A stretch of 59,175 nt of DNA from Gnetum montanum (Eukaryota > Streptophyta > Gnetopsida > Gnetales > Gnetaceae), in contig MNCI01004704.1 in the NCBI GenBank assembly GCA_015680685.1, positions 64,001-123,175 on the forward strand, given 5' to 3'. The stretch's first letter is position 1, and every line of letters begins with the position of its first letter. The notes under the pieces were generated by a model. The model was not told where the DNA came from. It searched no databases and saw only the letters and a list, made by a program, of their open reading frames with translations. Made by a program: the position numbers and the translations under genes. Positions 24,727-35,639 of this stretch are shown here, in pieces.

Positions 24727-25979
24727 TGTGAACCTTTTGGTGTATTTTGTTATGCTCAAAATGTTAAGTAAAATGAAGACAAAAGTTGTTTGTTTGGTTG
24801 TATGGTTGTTCTATTTTTAGGACTTCGTACAAGGAAAACCAAGATGTTTGTAGGACTTTGTACACATGAGACCAAGATGAGCTAAAGAGGACAAGGAATG
24901 AACTATCCTAGAGCTCAAAGGAGGAGGTGACCCTCATGTCTTCAAAAAAACATCCAAAGAATGTGGAAAAGGACCTGATATTATACAAGCAAAGTGCACA
25001 TCATTAAAACATACAGAATATCAAGGTTTTGGACAAGGAATGATGCATTCATCATGCAAGAGAACGTGAAGAAAGAAATCTCTAGGAAGCAGCAAATGTC
25101 TTGGTAGATCTGGAGAGAATTCAGACAAAGACATCTTTAGAAACATCAAGACATCTTTCTTAGACAAAGACATCTTTCACAAGGTAGAGACATATTTACA
25201 GATTACAAACTAAGTCTAGAAAGAAATCTTCCAGAGTAGAGGCTTCAAAAAAAATGTCTTTAGCAAAAAAAAGATGTCTTTCCAGAATTGAAGGAAAATT
25301 TAGAGAGATGTCTCGGGCACAAGAAAGAAATCTCCCACAACTATTAGTGACTGTTAGCTAGCCATTGCACAAGTTTTGAGAAGGATTTAGCAACATGATA
25401 GCTATAGGAAGACTTGATGTGCATTAGAAAATGTGCAAGCATTATTGTATTCATTGTACAATCATTTGTAATCATGGAATTTTTTGTTGCTCCTCATTGT
25501 CTAATCATTTTGGCTTTGTAAAGTGTGCTATACCTAACTATGTAACAATTAGCAAATTAAGTTACAGTTATTCCTTGTAATTCTTGTTCTTGTTGCCCTA
25601 CAAGGTTGATGTGCTTGAGCTTGTTAGGATCCAATGGGATTAAGTTGTTGGTGCTATAGTACAATACTCCGGTGTAGAGCTCAAGATTGTAAAGGTTGTG
25701 GAATCTTGAAACCACATTTCCAAGCTTGATAGGACCTTATGGGGTTGAGTGATTTGTGCTGCAATATAACACTCTAGAGTGGAGCTTGAAGACTATATAG
25801 GGTGCGGATCCTTCAACCACATTTTGAAAGCAAAAAAGTATAGAGGTATGCTTGAGATCTACACTCCAAGTGTGTAGTACCCAAGTTGGGGAACCACATA
25901 AATTCATGTGTGTGCTTTGTTTTATAAATATTTGATTTGGGGAACTTATTCATCCCCCTTCCTTCTTAATTCAATATCA
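24727..25979 (+). repeat. 3' LTR, copia-type element
   Basis: Starts TGTGAACC after the purine tract and ends near TTCAATATCA (25979), about 1253 bp. Only its last about 100 bases have a partner at 20888-20993. Integrase sequence of another element begins almost immediately after it. Confidence 0.72.
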
Positions 25980-25999
25980 ATAGCCACTATGCAGGGCAT

Positions 26000-26930
26000 A
26001 GAATAACACTAAAACTAATGGTGGTAGGCTAATTCTAGCCTACTTGGTTCAGAAACATCCACAACTTTGCACAAGCTTATGAGAGATTCTAGAAATATGG
26101 AGGAATTACAGCCAAGAATGAAGGGCCGCAACAATGGATATAGCCACTAAAGCCATATGATATATGGGGGATTGATTTTACAGGATCCATAACAACTATG
26201 TCAAGTAAGAAAGCATACATAATAGTGACGATGGATTACTACGCAAAGTGGGCAGAGGCAGCAATAGTCAAAGATTGTACCACCAAGACAGCTATCAAGT
26301 TTTTTCAACAATATGTGGTGAACAGATTTTGAGTACTAAGAATGCTTATATCAGATAATAGAACTCATTTTACTAGTGCTACCTTTAAAAAGTGCATGTA
26401 ACAACTTGGGGTAAACAATAAACTAACCACACCATTCCACTCCCAAGCCAATGGTTAGATAGAAGTTACTAATCCTAAAACTAGAATACTGACTAGGATG
26501 GTTAGTAGGTTTAGAAAGGATTGGACCACTAAGTTGAGTGATTCTCTATGGGCCTATAGAATAACATGGAAATTACCTATAGGATATTCACCATATGAGC
26601 TAGTTTATGATAAGCTACCAATGCTACCAATCTAGGCAGAGCTCTGCACTTTAGCTATTGCTAGCCAACTTAACCTAAACTTGAGCTTATCCTAGAAGGA
26701 ATGTCTAATGAATTTGAATCTATTGGAAGAAAATAGGCTTGTAGCACTCATGGGCAATGAGGTGATAAGGTCTTTATTATTATCCCAATCATGTCCCACA
26801 AAAGGCCATATTTCAAATGCTTTGGAAAGGGTCCTACATTGTTCAAGTAGCTTATCCTTTAGGTGCCTTATACATTCATCACCTAGCTAACTCATATAAG
26901 CTCATCCTTATCAACATCCAATAGTTTAAA
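26000..26930 (+). pseudogene. Integrase remnant, element 3
   Basis: Plus-strand integrase with residues WGIDFTGSITTMSSK (first catalytic Asp, about 26165), YIIVTMDYYAKWAEA, then ISDNRTHFTS (second Asp, about 26350), then PFHSQANG and IEVTN (catalytic Glu, about 26465). FRKDWTTKLSDSLWAYR and KLPIGYSPYELVY follow. It parallels the integrase of element 2 nearly residue for residue and keeps the D,D,E residues, but it has several stops. The zinc-binding start is only traceable from about 26010, right after the copia LTR. Confidence 0.82.
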
Positions 26931-26934
26931 CTTT

Positions 26935-28560
26935 ATCATGAACATCCAAATTTTTTCATGTCTCCTAATTTATCAAAACATCCTCAACTTGTTCACTCTT
27001 TCAATTCGTTAATCCTCTCATAGTTGTTGGGGTGTCCATCAAGACACGTAGGTACCTTGTTGAGTTTTCATTTTCTTCTTACTTTTTCATTTTCCTGATA
27101 CATTTTTCTATTCTTTTATACATTTTAAATTCTTAATAATTTTTTAATTCTTTGACATTTTTAATTATTTATTGATTTTTCATTCTTTTTATCTTTTGCA
27201 TTCTTGATATCTTTTATAATTTTTCATACTTTGTCTTCAATTTACCTGTACATAATTTTGTTAACTTTCTAATAAAAAATTCAAATAAAATAAGATGTAG
27301 TCCCAATAAGGTGAATATTTTTCTATATTATTTATCATAAGCAATTGATTGTCTATACAGTGAGACCACAACATCCATCCATCCATTTCAACCATAAGAG
27401 GTTCTTACCATGGCTATAATGACACTCTTCTCATAATAAAACTAATAATAAACTTTTGATCATTATGTCTATACAGAAAAGTGAAGAACCAAGTGGGAAT
27501 GTGAAGGGTGTGACATCAAGGGGATTTGTCGAATCTCTCGGATCACTATCGTATGTTCTATCATGTTGATAAGGTTGTATTATATCCTTGTATATTTAAC
27601 AAAAAATGGAAGTAAGAGTACAATAAGTGATACCTTACCATGTCATTGGAAAGACATGTTACCCATGCCTGAAGGTAGTCCTCTAGTCAGGTGGACCTAG
27701 TCAAAAATAAAATCCATGTGCAAAATAAATTTTTGGGGGTCCCAATAAAAAGACATGTTGCCCATGCTTGAAGGTAGGCATCTTCTCAAGAATCCTAAAA
27801 ACAAAGAGTGCAATGAATAAACTCCTTCCTTGGACAAAACTCCAAGTGATGATACTCCTTACAACAGTAATAGTCTTATGGTTGTTAATCTAAAAGGTGA
27901 AACAATGTGATGTCACTAGAACGTGGTTTGGACTTGGTTTGAATCTTGGAAATAAGGGCTAATGATTACTTTAACCACTAATAAGAGTTCATTATGCCTA
28001 TGATAAGACACCTCATGTCCTGGTTCAACAAACCCTTCTATAGCCCATCTCACCTCAGTGTATATCTAATCATCACTTGTGGTTTTGTGTAATATAGTGT
28101 AATTTTCCAAACTTGGTGATCCTAACATGTGTGTTTTGCTATATATGTATATTTTACATTCAACTCCTTGAGTGTCTAAGGACACTCTTGAGCATGGTTA
28201 TACAAGGGAACTAAGGGCTCAGGCCTACTTTAGCGAGGGCCCACTTCTATGACTCTTGTATTTCATACTTGGTATGCAATTCAACATCATTTTTGTTGAG
28301 GCCAACCTCACCCATGCTAGGCATAGGGCCTTGACCAATAGTAACTAGTACTTCATTTTATTTATAATTTGAGCATTACTAAATTTAAGCATTAGATAAT
28401 TAAGAAAAGTACCACCATAAATATAGGTAAGTGTTAGATGACAACCCTCCCATGCTTGCCTGGAGCCATGTTTGAACAAGTTTAATATCACAAAAAAATC
28501 AAAAAATAAAAACAAAAAAATAAAAAAAATAAAAATCTCGACATAAACCATAAAACTTAA
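26935..28560 (+). other. 3' region after integrase, element 3
   Basis: T-rich run after the pol end (27050-27260), as in element 2. Two related segments at 27651 and 27749 (GACATGTT-CCCATGC-TGAAGGTA) are about 98 bp apart, and both resemble 13550-13580 of element 2 in reverse orientation. No coding content. The boundary with the younger gypsy element lies somewhere between about 28.3 and 28.67 kb. Confidence 0.55.
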
Positions 28561-28666
28561 GGCTTATTTTTTTTTGCTCATTTTCTTATTTTAGTTTTAC
28601 CGCGTTGCGGTTGACATGGCAAAGGCAGTTGGCGGTTTAGGGTTAGGGTTTCTTCCATAGGGCTGC

Positions 28667-28672
28667 TATAAA
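28667..28672 (+). promoter_or_regulatory. TATA box in 5' LTR of the gypsy element
   Basis: CTGCTATAAAGAGGG in U3, about 890 bp before the LTR end. The equivalent site in the 3' LTR is lost in the gap. It is suitably placed to drive the gag transcript. Confidence 0.6.
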
Positions 28673-28706
28673 GAGGGTTAGGAATTGGCAACAAGAGGGG
28701 GGGACT

Positions 28707-29561
28707 GGTGGCCAATCTTTCTTTTTGAAATGATAACGGCTAGCAGGGCATGTCCATTAGCAGCCATTGTTTTATTTTGTTCTTCTATTTGCCTCTTGTT
28801 GCTGTGAGTGGTGCACATCTGACAGCAACGCACCTGCAGACGGTGGCCTTCTCTTTGAACGCTGGGGTAACAACAAACGCCTGTGATCACAAATAACATG
28901 ATGGACAACTGCAACCACACCCGCATCTCAGTGACATACAACAATATCAAAAACGTTTGGCATTTTCAATTACAGATATTTAATATTTTCAGCATTTCCA
29001 AACATGTTACCGGTACATTGTGTCATATACCACTTTATGCACTAATTTTAAATCTTTTTTTTAAATGCTTAAACTTTCATTATTTTATAATTCAAAGTAC
29101 TAGAATTCCTTTTTTTTTTCCTCTTTCAGATCCACAAATCCTTAGATACTAATATATTGCAATTTTCAACTTGTAAACCGTTTTCAATCGGGAAACTCCC
29201 TATGGTCCCTGTTGCATTGTTCTGTTTTGTTGCGTTTCCCTTATAAGTATAGTTTTCTTGTCTGCATTTGCAGCACAATAGTAAGTATAAGTTTATTCTT
29301 ATGTGCAATCTGCTTGTTAAAATTTGGTAAATGCGTCTACTGCCAATGATGTGCCCTTTTCTGATGTAGTTTAAATTGTATAAGCATTTTAATTCCAAAT
29401 TACTTTGAAATAGTTAAGCTTCATTATTATTATTATTATTGTCACATGGCCCTTTTCAGCTGAGACTATTCCCGAGTTTCCATACCCATACAGGAGGCAC
29501 CCTAGGCAATAGTCTCTTAAAACGAGTTTTCACAAGTGTTCACGCGTCCAAAATTTATGCA
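28707..29561 (+). repeat. 5' LTR (segment with visible partner)
   Basis: 855 bases matching 34304-35159, ending AAATTTATGCA. Both copies include an ATT microsatellite (about 29421 and 35017). The true LTR starts further left, but its partner falls into the unknown bases. Confidence 0.9.
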
Positions 29562-29573
29562 TCAACACCTTTT

Positions 29574-29590
29574 TGGCGCTAGAAGGAGGG
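29574..29590 (+). other. Primer-binding site of the gypsy element
   Basis: TTTTTGGCGCTAGAAGGAGGG follows the LTR by 12 bases. The TGGCGC start and T-run are usual in plant Ty3/gypsy elements. The 3' half (TAGAAGGAGGG) differs from the tRNA-Asp type, and I do not assign a tRNA. Confidence 0.68.
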
Positions 29591-29969
29591 CAGTTTCTCA
29601 ACCTTTTCTTTATTTTCCTTTTATGTTTCTTTTTTTTAAAAAAATTATTATCATTTTTTTTACTATTTGTTTTATTTTTGCCTCCCTATTTTCAGTTTTA
29701 TTGCTCTATTTTAGTTTCATTTTCAAATCTCCAAATTTATATTCTAGCAATCATTTTTTTAATTTGTTTTTCTGAAATTTAATTGAGGTGATTTAAATCA
29801 TTTTACTTTCAATTTACTTTTTTGAAATTTTGTAATTTCAATTTTACTTTTAAAAATAAAAATAAATAAATAAATAAAATAAAACTATAGCATTCAAATG
29901 TTTTTTTTTCCATTTTCTTTAATCTTCACAATTTATTAGCATTTTACATTTCCTGTTATTTTTGATTTT

Positions 29970-30729
29970 ATGAGTGACTCTTCTTACAGAACATCTCAAC
30001 AAAGAACTCATACTCCTACCCCTAGTCAACCAGCTACTCGTCAATTTACTTTGAGAAAACAACGAGCTTTACTTTTTCCAAGTTCAATTCCTAAACAAAC
30101 CTCGGACTAAGATGGTAGCCCATCAACCCCTGACTTCCTTAGTAAGAAACCCTTTTAACTTTCATAATTATCATGACATACCAAAATCCCTTCAAAACAT
30201 AAATCTGTTCTTCGATCCTACAACCCCTACGAATGATGACCGCCAACACATACAATGTTTTCAAACCTTACTAGGGATCCACAACATTATACATAATGAT
30301 GTGGCATGTAGGGTTTTTGTAACAACAATTAGGACCAAAGCAACTTAATGGTTCTTAATGCTTCCTGATGCCTCTATTAACACATGGCAAGAATTCAAAA
30401 ACATGTTTTTGAATCAATTTGACAAATTTACAAGCCCTGCTATCACATCAAGCAAATTTACCAGCCTAAGAAAGCTACTTGGGGAAAATGTTAGGGATTA
30501 TAACCTTAGATTCCTTCATCAACTAGCCTATGTGCCAAATGAGATGCGACCACAACCAGATGGTATCCTCAACTTCTATCTCTCTACCATCAATCGATTC
30601 TTGGCTTATGTCATCAAATCTGATTCCAACATAATAGAAATACAAGGTGCAATGTCAAAAAGCTATAGATTTAGAGCAAATAACCCTTATGAACAGCATC
30701 CAAACCCAATATTGGATGATGAGTGTTAG
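29970..30729 (+). pseudogene. gag remnant of the gypsy element
   Basis: The ATG at 29970 opens MSDSSYRTSQQRTHTP and stops after about 46 residues. The core continues in another frame from about 30112, with one stop at about 30345, to 30729. It contains WFLMLPDASINTWQEF and FLNQFDKFTSP, then LRKLLGENVRDYNLRF, the hallmark middle of the Retrotrans_gag domain (W-F-x-L-P ... W-x-x-F-x-x-x-F). A frameshift separates it from the following ORF. Confidence 0.78.
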
Positions 30730-30781
30730 TAACCCTATGTAATCAAACCCACTCCCACTAACTTTTCAAACGTCTAATGTT

Positions 30782-32353
30782 TTGCCTCAAGCTATTTCTC
30801 CTTTTCAATCAACTCAACCTTTAAGTAATTACTCACAAGGCCCCATGTCCTCTTCATTCTTACCATCCAACACTGGTTTGAATGATGACCAATCAAAATC
30901 CTTGATTCAATCCATTATAAACCCAAACAGGACATCAAATTTTGTTGAACCACCAACTCAAACCCAAGATCAGATGACCCAAACACTCACTTCACTACAA
31001 AAACTATCCAATGAAGTGGTCGAGCTAAAGAGAAACAATAACAAAGGCCCTATACAACCAGAAAAACCAAGTGTATCAATCAATGATGATTATTGTCGTC
31101 TTCATAATACCAGGCAACATTTTGAAAAGGCTTATCCTCAATTCATGGCATTGTATGGTGACAATACCCAAGGGCAAAAAAATGGAAAAACCCCTATCAT
31201 GGTCCTTAATGTACCTCATGAGATAGAAAATGAAAAGGTTTCCTCATTAGAAAAAGTTATGGTAGGCGACCCTAACCCACACAACACTCGCTACCGCAAA
31301 ATTAGTGACATTATGAATGCTACAAAACAACAAACTAGGAACAATTCCTATACACCTCCAAACAAAAGAGTTCCTAGTCAAAACAATGCAAACAACCAAT
31401 CCGGGTCATCCCAAGTAATTGCCCCACAACGACCAAACCCCCCTTCTATACTTAGAAGAGTTCCATCTCAACAAGAAGCCAAAGATGAACATAAGAATTA
31501 TGATTTGATTGAGGACTTAAAAAGATTTAAAGCCAACATTTCGATGTATGACCTCCTACAGTTTAACGAAATGAAAGAAGTGATTCGGGATATGGTTCAT
31601 ATACCCATAGCCCAAAGAGAAAAATCCCCAATTCCTGAAAGGCAAGTGCACTTTGCAGAAATTCCTAACACATTATTAGTACAAAACGTGAATAATTCCA
31701 TGTCTACCAAAAAGGACTATTCCCCTTTTTTAACCACTTTGATTATTTTAGGAAAGAATGTCCATAACTATTTAATGGATTCCGGTGCAACTATTAGTGT
31801 TATGCCTCTTGACGTTTGTAACGCTTTAGGAGCACAAATGATACCACAAACTAAAAGTGTGATTCAACTCGATGGATCTAACGTACCTGTGGTAGGGTTA
31901 TTAAAAGGAGCAAAGGTACAACTTAAGCAATACCCTACATTTACATGTTATACGGATATCCTAGTAGTTGACATGAAACCCACATATGGTGTGCTCTTAT
32001 CTAGGACTTTTGGAGCTAAGTTTGGGGGCTTCTTTAGGTCAGATTTCTCAGAATTATTGATCCCTATCAAAGGAAAATCTGAATACATGACTATACCCCA
32101 AGAACCCTTCTACAAACAAGTAGTAACAAACTTGGATCAACAAAATCAATCTTTGGAAGATCGAAATGCTAATCTTTATGTTGGGGTTATTGAGGTTGAG
32201 TGTAGTGAACATGTTGAAAATGACTATGTGAGTGGAACTACAAAAAATCCTATCTCTTATGCAGATCCCATCCAATCCTATCAAAGTTCTAGAGAAGGTG
32301 AAGAAAACTATGGAGATACCTTGCCTTATCAACAACACGATGGATTTTTTTGA
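30782..32353 (+). CDS. Gag C-terminal/aspartic protease ORF of the gypsy element (523 aa)
   Basis: The longest uninterrupted retroelement frame in the window. The N-terminal part is Gln/Pro/Ser-rich. A zinc-finger-like YCRLHNTRQHFEKAYPQF at about residues 105-120 has Ala in place of the final Cys. The retropepsin active site is DSGA at residues 333-336 (codon at 31778) within HNYLMDSGATISVMP, followed by GLLKGAKVQL and TDILVVDM stretches with the YGVLLSRTFG flap-distal segment. The protease would process Gag. The ORF begins after a frameshift from gag and ends about 70 bases before the integrase tail. That such a long frame survives may mean chance or past selection; the start Met is the first in frame and need not be real. 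Confidence 0.72.
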   Translation: MPQAISPFQSTQPLSNYSQGPMSSSFLPSNTGLNDDQSKSLIQSIINPNRTSNFVEPPTQTQDQMTQTLTSLQKLSNEVVELKRNNNKGPIQPEKPSVSINDDYCRLHNTRQHFEKAYPQFMALYGDNTQGQKNGKTPIMVLNVPHEIENEKVSSLEKVMVGDPNPHNTRYRKISDIMNATKQQTRNNSYTPPNKRVPSQNNANNQSGSSQVIAPQRPNPPSILRRVPSQQEAKDEHKNYDLIEDLKRFKANISMYDLLQFNEMKEVIRDMVHIPIAQREKSPIPERQVHFAEIPNTLLVQNVNNSMSTKKDYSPFLTTLIILGKNVHNYLMDSGATISVMPLDVCNALGAQMIPQTKSVIQLDGSNVPVVGLLKGAKVQLKQYPTFTCYTDILVVDMKPTYGVLLSRTFGAKFGGFFRSDFSELLIPIKGKSEYMTIPQEPFYKQVVTNLDQQNQSLEDRNANLYVGVIEVECSEHVENDYVSGTTKNPISYADPIQSYQSSREGEENYGDTLPYQQHDGFF

Positions 32354-32422
32354 AGTGATCCACCACCTTTAGGGAAAGACAAAGATATAAATAATACCTT
32401 ACCTCTTAAAACATTTTAAGGT

Positions 32423-32866
32423 GTGCTAAATTTTAACAACACATCCATGGAACCTTCTCCTAGAAAAGCTATATCTGATGACCCATTAAAACCTAGACCT
32501 ATCATTGAAACTTATACTAAAGAAAAACTGTATAGAAAACGATCAAGCAAGATAAGTGTAGCTCATGATTTTCATAATCTTAAGCATCAACAAATTGTCA
32601 AGAGATGGTTCAATAAAAAACATCCAGCTAAAAATTTTCAAGTAGGTGATCTAGTCCTTAAGAGGGATAGAGCGTCTAGTCAAACTAGCCCTCAAACTAA
32701 GTTTTCACCTATGTGGTCAGGTCCATTCCAAATTGTAGACATCACTATCCCAAATGTGTTTAAGATTGCTGATTTGCAAGGATATAGGTTGAATAGGAAT
32801 TTTAATGCATTTCATTTGAAGCATTTCTACTCAGGTACCCCACATGGGCATCTGGTAGATTCTTAG
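32423..32866 (+). CDS. Integrase C-terminal remnant of the gypsy element (147 aa)
   Basis: Open for 147 codons. It contains FQVGDLVLKRDR and FSPMWSGPFQIVD, then NAFHLKHFYSG at the end. This is the GPY/F module that closes Ty3/gypsy integrases. The D,D,E core, RT and RNase H that should precede it are absent. The junction with the protease ORF at 32354-32422 is the deletion point. On its own it has no known activity. Confidence 0.75.
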   Translation: MLNFNNTSMEPSPRKAISDDPLKPRPIIETYTKEKLYRKRSSKISVAHDFHNLKHQQIVKRWFNKKHPAKNFQVGDLVLKRDRASSQTSPQTKFSPMWSGPFQIVDITIPNVFKIADLQGYRLNRNFNAFHLKHFYSGTPHGHLVDS

Positions 32867-33569
32867 TTGCATGTTTTCTTCCCCTTTTTATTTGCATTTC
32901 ATATGTATATTGTTGCGTTTCCATATTTTGCATGCATTTTCATCATTTCTTTCTTAGCATATTGTTTTGATTATTGTGTTCTTCACATGATTTTAATAAT
33001 CATTAGTCATTTGAGTTACTAGATATTAGGTCATCTTAACACCATTGGAAAATAATGTAAGTATAATATAATTTACTATTACTATAATATAATGCTATAC
33101 AATTCGCTTTATATTTCAAAAATACTATAACTCTTTCCAATTGATTCCAAGGTTTCAGTTTATTTGTTATGCTAGATTATGGAGCATTAGATTTATACAA
33201 ACTTATCATGTTATCATCATGAGCATGTGAGTGTAGGATATGTGATGTTGGAGAGTGGTTAGTCATAATTACTAGGTGACCTTGGAAAATTCTATCCTTT
33301 CCTCTCATAAGCCCAAGCCCTCAAGTATGATGATCCATGGCTATCCTATGAACAATGGGGTGAAGTGTGTTCATTTCTACTTGAGAACCCTTAGCCACCT
33401 AGGAGACCTGCTATGATGCCACCAATCAAATGCACATACACGAGGGCTAAACTGCACCATGGGCAAAGTTTCCAAAAGGACCATGCTCTTTGGCAGTGTA
33501 GCTAATCGGCCAAACTCGTGTTGGAATTCCTACCTCAAGAATGAAGTACACCATGAGCAAAGTTTCCTT
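32867..33569 (+). other. 3' untranslated region up to the sequence gap
   Basis: AT-rich, with no coding sequence and no clear purine tract. The last about 120 bases contain two copies of a CACCATG(G/A)GCAAAGTTTCC word about 94 bases apart, the second directly at the gap edge, suggesting that tandem repetition caused the gap. Confidence 0.6.
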
Positions 33570-34303
33570 NNNNNNNNNNNNNNNNNNNNNNNNNNNNNNN
33601 NNNNNNNNNNNNNNNNNNNNNNNNNNNNNNNNNNNNNNNNNNNNNNNNNNNNNNNNNNNNNNNNNNNNNNNNNNNNNNNNNNNNNNNNNNNNNNNNNNNN
33701 NNNNNNNNNNNNNNNNNNNNNNNNNNNNNNNNNNNNNNNNNNNNNNNNNNNNNNNNNNNNNNNNNNNNNNNNNNNNNNNNNNNNNNNNNNNNNNNNNNNN
33801 NNNNNNNNNNNNNNNNNNNNNNNNNNNNNNNNNNNNNNNNNNNNNNNNNNNNNNNNNNNNNNNNNNNNNNNNNNNNNNNNNNNNNNNNNNNNNNNNNNNN
33901 NNNNNNNNNNNNNNNNNNNNNNNNNNNNNNNNNNNNNNNNNNNNNNNNNNNNNNNNNNNNNNNNNNNNNNNNNNNNNNNNNNNNNNNNNNNNNNNNNNNN
34001 NNNNNNNNNNNNNNNNNNNNNNNNNNNNNNNNNNNNNNNNNNNNNNNNNNNNNNNNNNNNNNNNNNNNNNNNNNNNNNNNNNNNNNNNNNNNNNNNNNNN
34101 NNNNNNNNNNNNNNNNNNNNNNNNNNNNNNNNNNNNNNNNNNNNNNNNNNNNNNNNNNNNNNNNNNNNNNNNNNNNNNNNNNNNNNNNNNNNNNNNNNNN
34201 NNNNNNNNNNNNNNNNNNNNNNNNNNNNNNNNNNNNNNNNNNNNNNNNNNNNNNNNNNNNNNNNNNNNNNNNNNNNNNNNNNNNNNNNNNNNNNNNNNNN
34301 NNN
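33570..34303. other. Assembly gap (734 N)
   Basis: Run of unknown bases hiding the start of the 3' LTR. Open frames that run through it on either strand are meaningless. Confidence 0.99.
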
Positions 34304-35159
34304 GGTGGCCAATCTTTCTTTTTGAAATGGTAGTGGCTGGCAAGGCATGTCCATCAGCAGCCACTATTTTATTTTTTTCTTCTGTTTGCCTCCTGTTGCT
34401 ATGAGCGATGCACATTTGACAGCAACACACCTGTAGACGGTGGCCTTCTCTCTGGATGCTAGGGTAACGGTAGATGCCTGTGATCACAAATAACATGATA
34501 GACAGCTGCAACCACACCCGCATCTCAACGACATATAGAAATATCAAAAACGTTTGGCATTTTCAATTATAGAGATTTAATATTTTCAGCATTTCCAAAC
34601 ATGTTACCGGTACATTGTGATGTATATCACTTTATGCACTAATTTAAAACCTTTTTTTTAAATGCTTAAACTTTCATTGTTTTATAATTCAAAGAAGTAG
34701 CATTCCTTTGTCTTTTTCCACTTTTAGATCCACAAATTCTTAGATACTAATATATTGCAATTTTCAACTTGTAAACTATTTTCAATCGGGAAACTCCCTA
34801 TGGTCCCTGTTGCATTGTTCTGTTTCGTTGCGTTGCCCTTATAAGTATAGTTTCCTTGTCTGCATTTGCAGCACAGTAGTAAGTATAAGTTTATGCTTAC
34901 ATGCAATCTGCTTGTTAAAATTTGGTAAATGCGTCTACTGCTAATGATGTGCCCTTTTCTGATGTAGTTTAAATTGTATAAGCATTTTAATTCCAGATTA
35001 CTTTGAAATATTTAAGCTTCATTATTATTATTATTATTGTCACATGGCCCTTTCCAGCTGAGACTATTCCCGAGTTTCCATACCCATATGGGAGGTGCCC
35101 TAGGCGATAGTCTCTTAAAACGAGTTTTCACAGGTGTTCGCGTGTCCAAAATTTACGCA
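34304..35159 (+). repeat. 3' LTR (visible part)
   Basis: 856 bases matching 28707-29561 and ending AAATTTACGCA. Followed by AGAAC. I found no AGAAC suitably placed on the left side, so the target-site duplication is unresolved. Confidence 0.9.
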
Positions 35160-35639
35160 AGAACAATTTTGTACCTTTCAAAAATATCAAGAACTAATAA
35201 AGACTTCCTTTACTTTCAAAATTATGTTCATATACTTATAACACTTCATCATCTTATATACACTTAATTAACTTTCATAGCCCAAAATTCCTTCTTTATG
35301 AACTTTAAATGTTTAATTTTCGATGTCTGAGCATCATGGCTACTCTAAGATCCTATGGAAATACTTACTATCTTCAAATAATTCTATTTGATTCATTTTT
35401 TCCATAAAAAAAATAATTTAAAATTTTTCAAGGTAATGTCATTGATGCAATGTATGAGCCTGTCATACATCATTGATATGATGTTGCACTTATAAAAAAC
35501 TATATATATGTGTGGGGAGTTAGTGATTTTCATTCTTTCCATCTACAACAAAAAAAGTTTTTGTTTTTTTTTCTTTTCAACTTTGACATCCTAACTTCCA
35601 ACAGTTGTAACCCTATTCCTACCACTCTAATTTTTCAAT

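Larger units (their letters stand above)
20888..25979 (+). mobile_element. Ty1/copia-type LTR element with gag but no pol
   Basis: A 3' LTR (24727-25979) shares its last about 100 bases with 20888-20993. That segment is followed by a tRNA-iMet-type primer site (20998-21009), a copia gag (21047-22750), about 1.9 kb of non-coding sequence, and a purine tract (24708-24726). No integrase, RT or RNase H is seen in any frame, although the 3' end of the element is in place. This is the layout of a gag-only non-autonomous element. The 5' LTR is truncated to its terminal part. Confidence 0.8.
28570..35159 (+). mobile_element. Ty3/gypsy element with gag, protease and integrase tail only
   Basis: Paired LTR segments (28707-29561 and 34304-35159) flank a primer site, gag, a long protease ORF and the C-terminal part of integrase. 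Only about 70 bases separate the protease ORF from the integrase tail, so RT, RNase H and the integrase core are deleted. The LTRs are about 92% alike in a 110-base sample, so insertion is fairly old. The left edge is approximate because the matching edge of the 3' LTR is hidden in unknown bases. It sits inside Athila-like element 3. Confidence 0.82.

Noticed and set aside
29536-29782. Two Phe/Leu-rich small ORFs
   Set aside because: They overlap the primer-binding site and a T-rich leader; membrane-like look is a composition effect.
33447-34547. Long open frames on both strands across 33.4-34.5 kb
   Set aside because: They run through 734 unknown bases and contain no real coding evidence; the flanks are LTR or untranslated sequence.
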